Of a DNA stretch of 64,000 bases, positions 36,461-45,800 are shown piece by piece. The stretch is taken from positions 1 through 64,000 of the forward strand of contig CBDALO010000008.1 in assembly GCA_965196985.1 (NCBI GenBank), in the 5' to 3' direction. A program made the translations under genes and the position numbers. The notes beneath the pieces are model-generated. The model made no database searches. It had not been told where the DNA came from and saw nothing but the letters and a program-made list of their open reading frames with translations. Each line of letters begins with the position of its first letter. Within the stretch, counting starts at the first letter, position 1. This stretch comes from 2-12-FULL-35-23 sp965196985. Its GTDB lineage: Bacteria > Pseudomonadota > Gammaproteobacteria > UBA12402.

Positions 36461-38645
36461 TTACAATCCTGCATCTGTAATACTATTAAAAACCGACCCA
36501 TATCCTTCACAATCATCTACAGCATCTCTTGGTTCGCAACAGGTATCAACTTTAGCAGTAGAAGCATTCGTAAAAAAAGACGCTGAACTGTTAGACATAA
36601 ATTTACCTGCGTCATATACAGGAAGGTTAAGATTTGTAGCAAGCTCATCATGTTTTATTCTAAGCTGTCCTAAATTTGATTTTGGCTTATCCACGCTCAC
36701 AGGTGTAAACCCAGTCTTTTTGTAAAATATTTTATATAAAACATGGTCCTGATCAGTAAGTGCAGAATGAATTACTTTATACTTTGCTGTATCATCATCC
36801 TCGCCAACTAAAATCTGTTTCAGTAACTCTTTTTTATGCCTTATTAACCACTGATAAATAGAAGTAGAAACCGTTTCTCCAGTTTTCAATCGTGGAAGAA
36901 GAGCATTTATTAAGTTATTCGGCGTAAAGAATTGACTACCAGTGCTCAGAAGATCGCTTATTTCGCGATCTAGGAAGTTGCTGAACGATACAGCCGCTCG
37001 ATCGTAAAGCACTATTGCCGCCGCGTAATCTTTTGAGCCACCCAGGCCGTGTTGATGCATATATGCGCGATTACACATCGCACAGGCATCACCCAGCTCA
37101 ATCGCTTGCTCGTAAAGCGCTATTGCCGCCGCGTAATCTTTTGAGCCACCCAGGCCGTGTTCATGCATATATGCGCGATTACGCATCGCAGAGGCATTAC
37201 CCAGTTTAATCGCTTGCTCGTAAAGCACTATTGCCGCCGCGTAATCTTTTGAGCCACCCAGGCCGTGTTCATACATATATGCGCGGTTATTCATCGCATA
37301 GGCATCACCCAGCTTAATCGCTTGCTCGTAAAGCACTATTGCCGCCGCGTAATCTTTTGAGCCACCCAGGCCGTGTTCATGCATATATGCGCGGCCACTC
37401 ATCGCAGTGGCACCCAGCTTAATCGCTTGCTCGTAAAGCACTATTGCCGCCGCGGAATCTTTTGAGCCACCCAGGCCGTGTTCATGCATATATGCGCGAT
37501 TACACATCGCACGGGCATCACCCAGCTTAATCGCTTCTCGTAAAGCGCTATTGCCGCCGCGTAATCTTTTGAGCCACCCAGGCCGCGTCCATGCATATAT
37601 GCGCGATTACGCATCGCAGAGGCATTACCCAGTTTAATCGCTTGCTCGTAAAGCACTATTGCCGCCGCGTAATCTTTTGAGCCACCCAGGCCGTGTTCAT
37701 GCATATATGCGCGATTACGCATCGCGTAAAGCACTATTGCCGCCGCGTAATCTTTTGAGCCACCCAGGCCGTGTTGATGCATATTATCGCAGTGGCATTA
37801 CCCAGTTTAATCGCTTGCTCGTAAAGCACTATTGCCGCCGCGTAATCTTTTGAGCCACCCAGGCCGTGTTCATACATATATGCGCGGTCATTCATCGCAG
37901 TGGCATCACCCAGCTTAATCGCTTGCTCGTAAAGCGCTATTGCCGTATCGTATAAAGAATTAGCGTGGCTAAGACCCACAACGCCACGTTTATTAAATAT
38001 AGATAAAACATCTACATCATTATAAAATGAGTCTTTACTAGGATCATCATGTAATTTTTTAAGGCCCTCTTGATTGATGCTGTTACTTTGCGCTCCTGCT
38101 ATAGAGTTCATCATACTTTGAAAACTTTGACTTTGGTTTGATAACCATCTCAGCTGGTCATGACTTATCATACCGTTATTACCATTAGCTACAGCAATAA
38201 TGCTGTCATAGTATCGACTAGCTCTGTCTTCCCGATAGCCACTAGCTTGTATATCCATTACTACCATGTTATATAAGGCGTCAAGATCATTATTTCTTGC
38301 TACTAACAATAAGCAAGTGAAATAATCTGGGCGTGAAGATACAATAATATCCCTAATCAATTTTAAATCTGTATTATTTGAAATTGAAATATGTTTGGAT
38401 TGAACCATTGAAGTAAGGTAATTTAGTACTTGTTTGTCGCTAGCTAAATTTACCGCTATGTCAAACGGTATAGTTTCTCTACCATTCTGAGAAATAGATA
38501 ACAACCAACTCTTTATTTGATTGGTTTCATCTGTTAATAAGTCATAAAGTTTGTTAGCGTCTTCAACCTCATAATCAGTAATTTTATATACTGTAATTCC
38601 TGTATCACGTTTAATTTTATCTTTTAAATCAGAGCCAGCACCCAT
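36461..38645 (-). pseudogene. Sel1-repeat gene, unit B, broken in the repeat array
   Basis: Start (MGAGSDLKDKI, 38645) and end (NSITDAGL, 36461) match unit A almost exactly, apart from a 3-bp insertion that adds one residue in SFYNDVDVL. The repeat array is shorter and out of frame. Lesions include fused units near 37722 and 37783 and a missing base near 37533 (CGCTTCTCG for CGCTTGCTCG). The reading frame falls into pieces 38645-37734, 37782-37441 and 37507-36461. The N-terminal piece could still make a ~300-residue protein with about one and a half repeats. Confidence 0.9.
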
Positions 38646-38787
38646 AACTAAGTTTCCTCAAAACAATCAACAATATATTTCATGATAATCGCTCATCGTT
38701 AATATAATATGATAAAATCATGGTTGTTTATGTGGTATTTCTTACGCATAGTTCGGGTATCTCCATAACCCGGGACAGTGAAACATC

Positions 38788-38872
38788 TTAGGATTCTTTC
38801 CATGTGTCATTCATTTTTTTGACCATGTCACGCTTCGCAAGTTGAAATTCTTTGTAAGCGTTCCACGGGCTG
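38788..38872 (-). pseudogene. C-terminal fragment of an unrecognised gene (unit B)
   Basis: Minus-strand frame SPWNAYKEFQLAKRDMVKKM, then NDTWKES and stop, a few codons longer than its counterpart at 20924-20987. It is cut by the left end of IS256 copy 4. An open frame with its own ATG inside the IS256 end reads into it, but that is probably fortuitous. Family not recognised. Confidence 0.45.
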
Positions 38873-40404
38873 GCTAGTGCGCCATCCTTTCTGTAAATTC
38901 CATTGACTTGCTGAAAATAAGCAGGCGACTCAGTCAGATTAGAAATTCCTTTTAAGGTAAACTTAACCAAAAAAGAGAAATGACAATGAGCTGCTATAAA
39001 AATGAGAACTTAATCGAAGAAGCCATACATGTTTTAGCGATGGAGGGGTTTGAAGCTTTACCTAAGCTTGTCTCCAGGTTGATGAATGAGGCTATGTTAA
39101 TAGAAAGGGAGCGCCATTTAAATGCCAGTCCTTATGAGCGAACTGGCGATAGAAACGGATATGCGAACGGCTTTAAACCAAGGTTAATTAACACAGGTCA
39201 AGGTCAGCTTGAGCTACAGATACCGCAGGTTAGAGACTCCAATGAAGCCTTCTATCCATCAGTCTTAGAGCGAGGTGTACGCTCTGATAGAGCACTTAAG
39301 CTGGCTGTCGCTGAAATGTATGTGCATGGGGTTTCCACGCGCAAAGTTGAAAAGGTGCTAAAGCAACTCTGTGGAACAGATATTTCAAGCACAGAGGTAA
39401 GCCGTTGCGCTAAATTGTTGGATGAAGATTTAAAGAAATGGCGAAATAAGCCGTTAGGAAAGATAAAATATCTTTGGCTAGATGCACGTTATGAGAAGGT
39501 GCGCACTAGCGGCACAGTACAAGACTGTGCGGTATTGATAGCCTATGGCTTTGATGAATCAACCGGCAAGAGAACAGTGCTAGGTGTTTCTGTTGCGTTA
39601 TCAGAGGCTGAGGTACATTGGCGTGATTTTCTTCAGCAGTTGGTTGAGCGAGGTATACATGGTATTGAGTTGATTACTAGCGACGCTCATACTGGCCTAA
39701 AAGCCGCTAGAAGAGCTGTGTTCCCCAGTGTTCCTTGGCAACGCTGCCAATTTCATTTGCAGCAAAATGCTCAGGCTCACATACCAAAGCGCTCAATGAA
39801 GGAACCAGTAGCTGAGGAGATTACAGCTATATTTAATGCCTCAAACATTCATGAGTCGGAAAGACTATTGGCTATGGCGGTAGATAAATATCAGCAAACA
39901 GCACCAGAGCTTTCTTCTTGGTTGGAAGTGAATATACCGGAGGGCTTAGTAGTGATGAACTTTGACAGGCCGCATCAAAAAAGATTAAGAACCAGTAACA
40001 TAGCTGAGCGCGTAAACAGAGAGGTAAAAAGAAGGACGCATACAGTTGGAATTTTCCCTAATACTGAATCGTGCCTAAGGCTCGTATCAGCTGTTTTAGT
40101 GGAAATTGATGACCAGTGGAGCGGATCACCTAGATACTTAAGTTGAAGTGAATAATAAGGCTTCATAGGGTTTTAGGATAGATCATTCTTGTTCTTATTA
40201 ACGAGATATAATTGCTATTACCTAAAAGTTAATAATTTATTTTGAGAGGAGAAAAATTTGAGGTATAAATAATTTTTTAGATTGATTAGCATAATTAATT
40301 TAAGATATTATGCGATGAGACAGGTACAATAGAGTGCCATTTAGAATTTTAAAGGTTTTTCTAAGTACTGAAGTTGGTTTTTACAGACAAAATAACGCTC
40401 TATC
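38873..40404 (+). mobile_element. IS256-family element, copy 4
   Basis: 1532 bp, usual ends. Flanks ACGGGCTG and TAAATACA are not duplicated. Right boundary of unit B; its right end truncates the membrane-protein gene of the conjugation region. Confidence 0.95.
38986..40146 (+). CDS. IS256-family transposase, copy 4
   Basis: Protein identical to the other copies. The ribosome-binding sequence differs by one base (GAGAA instead of GAGGA before ATGACAATG), which may lower its translation. Confidence 0.94.
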   Translation: MSCYKNENLIEEAIHVLAMEGFEALPKLVSRLMNEAMLIERERHLNASPYERTGDRNGYANGFKPRLINTGQGQLELQIPQVRDSNEAFYPSVLERGVRSDRALKLAVAEMYVHGVSTRKVEKVLKQLCGTDISSTEVSRCAKLLDEDLKKWRNKPLGKIKYLWLDARYEKVRTSGTVQDCAVLIAYGFDESTGKRTVLGVSVALSEAEVHWRDFLQQLVERGIHGIELITSDAHTGLKAARRAVFPSVPWQRCQFHLQQNAQAHIPKRSMKEPVAEEITAIFNASNIHESERLLAMAVDKYQQTAPELSSWLEVNIPEGLVVMNFDRPHQKRLRTSNIAERVNREVKRRTHTVGIFPNTESCLRLVSAVLVEIDDQWSGSPRYLS

Positions 40405-40843
40405 TAAATACAGGATTAATAACGTAAAAATAAACTAGCCATGATGGAAAAATCTCCAAACAATAGCAACAAAATGCGTAACTAGTAAAAATTATCATTG
40501 TCATCACAAAGAAACAATTAAATGCAAAAATCCCAATACTAACATCAACATTATAATGACAGGCTGCTAGAAACCAAAATAATCCAACTGCACAATATGG
40601 AATGAATAAACTTGTGTAAACGGTTATTGCTTTTATTATCTGATTCGTTGATTTTTTAAACAAGGCATAGAATAACCCTGGTAGTAAGGTAATATAAAGC
40701 AATAGCAATGAGAAATGCAGCGCGCCATTTATCAAGCTAGAAATGCTCAGATAAATATTTTTTATGCCAGGCAAAGAAACGACTGTTAAAAAAATATTAA
40801 AACCAATAAAAATAAGCAAAAAAATTTTCAATCTCTTATTCAT
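40405..40843 (-). pseudogene. Small multi-span membrane protein, 3' end cut by IS256
   Basis: Starts MNKRLKIFLLIFIGFNIF with GAAGGA 8-10 bases upstream, 14 bp downstream of the Panacea-domain gene. About 147 residues with four hydrophobic segments (around residues 7-25, 40-60, 75-95 and 105-130 by inspection), ending VINPVFR where the frame runs into a stop in the IS256 terminus. The original C-terminus is lost. As the gene directly after a Panacea antitoxin-type gene it may have been the cognate toxin, but this is inference; it could also be an unrelated membrane protein. Confidence 0.55.
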
Positions 40844-40857
40844 GTTAAATCCTTCTT

Positions 40858-41400
40858 TTAAATACTCGCTACTTTTAAATGCTGGTGTCTTCTGTATTGC
40901 TGCCTTAAGCAATTAAATTCCGCCTTAATCAACGCATCTGGGATATTGGCATTACGTAAAAGTGGCTGTTGCTGTTTCACCTGATCCCAAGCCCCGCCCT
41001 TTTGATGCGCTAGGGAGGACAGTTCTTCACCTGAACGGCGCTGGTAAATTGTCCAGACAAAGTCAATGACGCGCACAGCAATAGGGTCACTCTTAATCAC
41101 CGGTTCTAACCAGCGACCTTGCGCTATTTCATAGTACGCTTGGGTGTCGTTGATCTTTTTGACCTGACCGCCACGTTTGAACGCATAATAAAGGCTGGGG
41201 TAGACTGGCCCATAAGGCCAGGCTTCAGGCGCTTCATCCATGAGCTTGCGATCAAAAAACACCAAGCCCCATTCATGAACAAGATAAATGAGTTTCACTA
41301 CTTTAAGTAAATCCATTGCTACTCGATCACGCTTCGCGTTAAGAATCAGCGTATTGGCTACAGTAACCGGACAATGCAAGTAAGTGGTTTTTATCGGCAT
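40858..41400 (-). CDS. Panacea-domain (SocA/DUF4065-like) protein
   Basis: 180 residues. The N-terminal half has the family pattern VANTLILNAKRDRVAMDLLK, then KLIYLVHEWGLVFFD and EAWPYGPVYPSLYYAFK; further on comes SGEELSSLAHQKGGAWDQV. Panacea domains act as antitoxins paired with many unrelated toxins, and the SocA antitoxin promotes proteolysis of SocB. It lies 15 bp downstream of the methyltransferase gene and 14 bp upstream of a small membrane-protein gene, so it is probably co-transcribed with traI. Its partner is not proven. Confidence 0.8.
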   Translation of the reverse strand: MPIKTTYLHCPVTVANTLILNAKRDRVAMDLLKVVKLIYLVHEWGLVFFDRKLMDEAPEAWPYGPVYPSLYYAFKRGGQVKKINDTQAYYEIAQGRWLEPVIKSDPIAVRVIDFVWTIYQRRSGEELSSLAHQKGGAWDQVKQQQPLLRNANIPDALIKAEFNCLRQQYRRHQHLKVASI

Positions 41401-41415
41401 ACACTCCCCCTGTGA

Positions 41416-42459
41416 TTACTCATTGAGAGACTTTATTGCGGTTGAATGAGTCAAAGGGCGTTGTTGAGCAAGGACACTCGCGTCGGTAAAGCGCAACATG
41501 GAGTTGCTTGCGTAATCGGCCTGCGTGTCAATGGCAAGCCATTGTCGCTTGAAACGCTCCGCACAAAATCCCGTGGTGTTACTGCCAGCAAAAGGATCCA
41601 AGACAAGATCCCCTGGATCAGTTAAAAACTCAATAAAGAAATTAATGAGTCCTTTAGGCATTCTTGCTGGATGAGGAGGCTGCTGTTGTGCTCGGCATTG
41701 TTGTAAATACGAGTCGTTTGATGCACTATTAGCGTAACTTAATACATTATGCGGAAGTCGTACGGATCGTTTTTCGTCAAGCGCTTCGAGTTCAAACAGG
41801 TTATGCGGAATACTGCCGCCATTATCTTGTAAAAAACCCTGTTGACTAATGTGATGCTCAGAAGGCCGTGTACCGGCGTTCAACGAACGCTTCGCAATCA
41901 TGCGTTTCATGTTTGTTGAATAAGGTCTGAGTACCTTCGTGTTATCGGCTTTCGGCAGGTCACTTTTTGCTAACCACCAAAGATGCGTATAGCTGTCAAC
42001 CGCTCGCCAGCGGTTCACCGTCACCCACTGAGCGGGTGACGGTAAGCGAGAGGGGTTATAGCAAATAAATTCCTGAATCAAGCGCAAGTCAGAGTGCGGG
42101 TTGTTCACCAGACTGGACAAACACTCCCAAGGTAATAACGATTGAACAGGGCGACCCGCTTCCCACGCATTGCCCAGTTCAATGATCAATGAACCATCCG
42201 GTGCCAAGAGCTCTGAGAAAAGCGGTGCTAACTGGCTAAACCAATCAAGATACGCTTGCCCTAACCGATTGCCATACTGTTTTTTCTTGTTCAGTGGAAA
42301 CGGCGGCGAAGTAAGAATTAAATTAACACGGTCAGCATACTGCTGACCCAGTGAACCTCGACAAAGCGTCATTGCATCGCCTACAAAGTAGTGCCCGTAA
42401 GCCGTTTGATAAAACGCATTCGATAATGCGTGTCTGTGTTGAGTGAATGAGTCTGTCAT
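41416..42459 (-). CDS. DNA methyltransferase (beta class; N4-cytosine or N6-adenine)
   Basis: 347 residues. Catalytic motif IV is ILTSPPFPLNKKKQYG at residues 48-63; AdoMet motif I is LVLDPFAGSNTTGF near residue 290. The order IV before I defines the beta class. The TSPPF form is typical of N4-cytosine enzymes, but N6-adenine cannot be excluded. No restriction endonuclease gene is adjacent, so it looks like an orphan methylase protecting the transfer element. The start overlaps the upstream gene's stop by 4 bp. Confidence 0.88.
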   Translation of the reverse strand: MTDSFTQHRHALSNAFYQTAYGHYFVGDAMTLCRGSLGQQYADRVNLILTSPPFPLNKKKQYGNRLGQAYLDWFSQLAPLFSELLAPDGSLIIELGNAWEAGRPVQSLLPWECLSSLVNNPHSDLRLIQEFICYNPSRLPSPAQWVTVNRWRAVDSYTHLWWLAKSDLPKADNTKVLRPYSTNMKRMIAKRSLNAGTRPSEHHISQQGFLQDNGGSIPHNLFELEALDEKRSVRLPHNVLSYANSASNDSYLQQCRAQQQPPHPARMPKGLINFFIEFLTDPGDLVLDPFAGSNTTGFCAERFKRQWLAIDTQADYASNSMLRFTDASVLAQQRPLTHSTAIKSLNE

Positions 42460-42803
42460 GCTGCCCCCTGCTCTTCTAAGTCCGCTGCTTGCTTACCACG
42501 CAAGTAGGTTTTGACTTTTTGCTGAATGAGCAACAGTAAACTCTCTGCCTCAAATAACGGCTCACTGATCTTGGTCTGATCAAATACACACCGAATCACT
42601 TCTTTGAGGATCAGATTATTTTCAGTCAGGGCTTGCAACAGCGGATCAATGACTTGCTCTTCTTCACCCTTCTCGGTTTTTGCGACTTTTAAACCCAGCT
42701 CAATTAAATCCAGTGCCATGTGCTCGGTACGTTTCCCTTTGTGCTGAGCGAGCACATCAACTTCACTCCAGGTGTTACCACCAATGTCTAACGTAATATC
42801 CAT
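42456..42803 (-). CDS. Small protein downstream of traI, possible ribbon-helix-helix
   Basis: 115 residues. The N-terminus DITLDIGGNTWSEVDVLAQH, followed by KRTEHMALDLIELGLKVA, could form a strand plus two helices as in ribbon-helix-helix DNA-binding proteins. The rest is helical with a charged C-terminus. It lies 30 bp after traI and overlaps the methyltransferase gene by ATGA. It could be a relaxosome accessory factor or regulator; the fold is an inference from pattern only. Confidence 0.5.
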   Translation of the reverse strand: MDITLDIGGNTWSEVDVLAQHKGKRTEHMALDLIELGLKVAKTEKGEEEQVIDPLLQALTENNLILKEVIRCVFDQTKISEPLFEAESLLLLIQQKVKTYLRGKQAADLEEQGAA

Positions 42804-42833
42804 TTGTTCTCCTCATTGTTGTTAATGATTAAA

Positions 42834-45800
42834 TCAGCGCTCACCGATTTCTCTCCCGCGTGTTTTGCTTGTTTGCTGAGGTGAGGTCAGTGTTTGTTCT
42901 TGCTCTTCACGTTGCAAGCGTTTTGCTAATGCCGTTAACCGACGGTTCTCACGGTGATAGGCTTCGGTAGGTATTCGTTCGGGCTGATAGGTAGGCGGCT
43001 TAGGCCTTGTCAACGGCGGTTCTTTCGGCAGCCTAGGCGGTTTGGGTGCAGACGGTCGTTTTTCATTTGCTAAGCGTTTGGCTTGATTGGCAAGCCATTT
43101 TTCTTCAGCGCGTATGATTCGTTGATAATGAGCTTGCTCTTTCTCCGGTGTTAAAATCGCTTGAAGCGTTTTAAGCGGGAGCGGCTGCTGCATTTGTTTG
43201 ATGACTTCTGCTAAGCCTTTCTCACGCAGCAAATCATTAAAATCGCCTCGATGAGCAATGGTTTGCGCGCCGGGAAGCAAAACCGCTACCGTCTTTCCTG
43301 CGGCTTCTAACCGTGCTACCGCTTTTTCAATTAACTGATTGGTGTAGGTTTGCACCCCATCATGATCTAAACACAGCACCACCTTATCCGCGAGCTGGTC
43401 TAAATGAATGTTGGCAAAGTTGGATTTCCCTAGCACAGCCAGTACGTGTGCCTTTTTGTTCGCCTCAACCAAACTTAATCCGGTTTCAATGCCTTCGGCT
43501 AAATACGTGATACTGCACTCGGCGGCGTGATTCAGCTCAATGCCGTACCCTTTACTGGGGCCATAGGTTTGTTTAGCCACTGCTGAGCGAGTGTCTTTCT
43601 GTGCGGTTTGTCGGTCGAGCTTAATCACCTGGACATGATGAATCGCACCCTGCTCATCCTTAGCAAACGCCAATAAGGCGGGCGTTTTGAATTTGCTCGC
43701 CCCTTTTGCCGGTTGGCTGTTAATCCAGGGTAAAAACCGTAAGTCCGCCTGTTGAGCGTGATGCAGTTTGCGGTGATCGTTGAGGTACTCTTCGGCCAAC
43801 GTGCCTTTGATCGGTTTAGATACGCGGTAAAGTAATTGCGCGTAATCCTGCGTGCTGCTTTTGCCGGTTTTTTCTTTCACGTGAGACGATTGAGACCGGT
43901 AAACAGGGTCAGGCAGGGAACCGTGCCCCAGAAAGTCAGACGCATAGCGCAGTACCGCTTTAAAATCACTCAAGCCTTGCTCTAGGCGAATTAAGGCGAG
44001 TAGGTTCCCCTTCTCCCCTGTCTCGTGGTTGAACCACAAACCAGTTTCCAAGTTAATGGCTAAGCTTCCCTTACTGCCGTAACGTAATTGACCACGTCCA
44101 GAGAGTTTGTTATTCGGTTCCCCTAATAACGTAATCGCTAGCCGTTCGGTTTGTTGTGCCAGTGCGTGACTAATGGCTTTTGCGTCGAGCTTCGGTTCTC
44201 GGGGTGTCATCGCAACACTTGATCTAGGCTGCTGATCCCTGTCATTAACGGGTTTTAATCGCTCCGAGTTGCTGTCACTAAAGTACGCTTCTTCTTCGGT
44301 GCGTGAGCTTTGCTTTGTTGGTTGATCAAGTGCACTCAGTGAGTCAGGTGCTTTCTGGTTTTGCGAATCAGTTGGTTCCACTAACCCCAGCACTTCTAAC
44401 GCAGAGGTTTTCTCAGCCGCTTGTTGTTTTTCCGGATCACTTAAGCGACGAATCAGTTCGGCTTTGTTATCGGTGTAGATTACAACATTAGACACACCGC
44501 GTGAGAGATCCACGTAAAAGGTTTTGTGAGTGGTGGCATTCACCCGCCAGGATAAAGCTAAGAAAATAACCGAGCGATCATCTAAGCCTTGTACACCCAT
44601 CGAGGTGTAGGTGTAGGCATAGTCCCAATGACGATCACTGTCCTTCTGAGTGTCCAGCACTAACAAGTCGCCGTCTTCTTTGAGTAAGGTCACTTTCTCC
44701 TGATCAATGTGCTTGACTGTGTATTCAGTATTCGCCAGCCAACCCCGCTCTCGATTGGTTTGTCGCAACCGCAGTCGGTCACCCAGCGCTAACGGACTGG
44801 TTTGAGGGGTGAGCGCGCTCATCTGTGCAGGAATCGCCAGCGTTGCAGGATTAAAGGTCATCTGAATTTGTGACTCGCGGTTTTGACAGCGCAATTCATT
44901 ACGGTCAGGGATCACCCCTAACACCGTCCAATGATCACCCGCATTAACCCCACCAAAAGAGCGTGCAAAGTGCAATTCATCACCGGCTTGAAAGTTTTTG
45001 ACATGCAATAAATCCGCTTGATCGAGATTCTTACTCACCCAGCGGGTGCTGCTGAGTTCCTCACCGTGAACCACACCCTGTTCTTTTAAGCCCGCACGAA
45101 TCAGCGTATCAAGTATCTGACGGTCTTCGTGAGTATCAGCGACCACTAGGGTTTTCGCTCGATGCTCAGGCGTTCGGGTCAAATAATCTTTTGCCATTGT
45201 TTCATAAAGGCTCGGTTTGTGTTCTGGGGTTTCAGTGGCTTGATCCGCTGCATCCATTGTTATGCCGAGCTTGTCTTTAAGGGCTTTCGCTAAACTCAAT
45301 TCCCTGTCATCATGGACAGCAGTTTCACCTGGTTCTTTGGGTTGACTAATCTCAATGAAGCTCGTGGTTGGAAAGGATTCAATGCCTTTAACGTCACGGT
45401 CAATCGTCTCTTGTGGGTTGAGTCGTTCGAGTTGCTCGGCAGATTGCGTAATCGCTTTGTTGGCTGCAAATAACACCGCTTGTTTATAGCCAGGGTCTTC
45501 TTGGCGCATCACTTCGTTCATCTCCACATACGGCAAGATCCCCGCTGCTTGGGCGAGTGGGACTGGTTTGCCTGCTTCCACTGACGGGTTTTGATGTTTG
45601 TCCCCCACTAACAACGCGCGACCACCGGATTGAATCAGCTTGTCTTGCAGGTCACTGAATAAACGACTGCCTAGCATCGAGACTTCATCCACAATAAACA
45701 GTGTCTTTGCCGTAAAGGTCATGCTGTCATCAAACACAAAGCGGTGAATCGTCACGGTTTCAATCCCTGCTGCTTTTAACCGATGCGAGGGATCAGGGAG

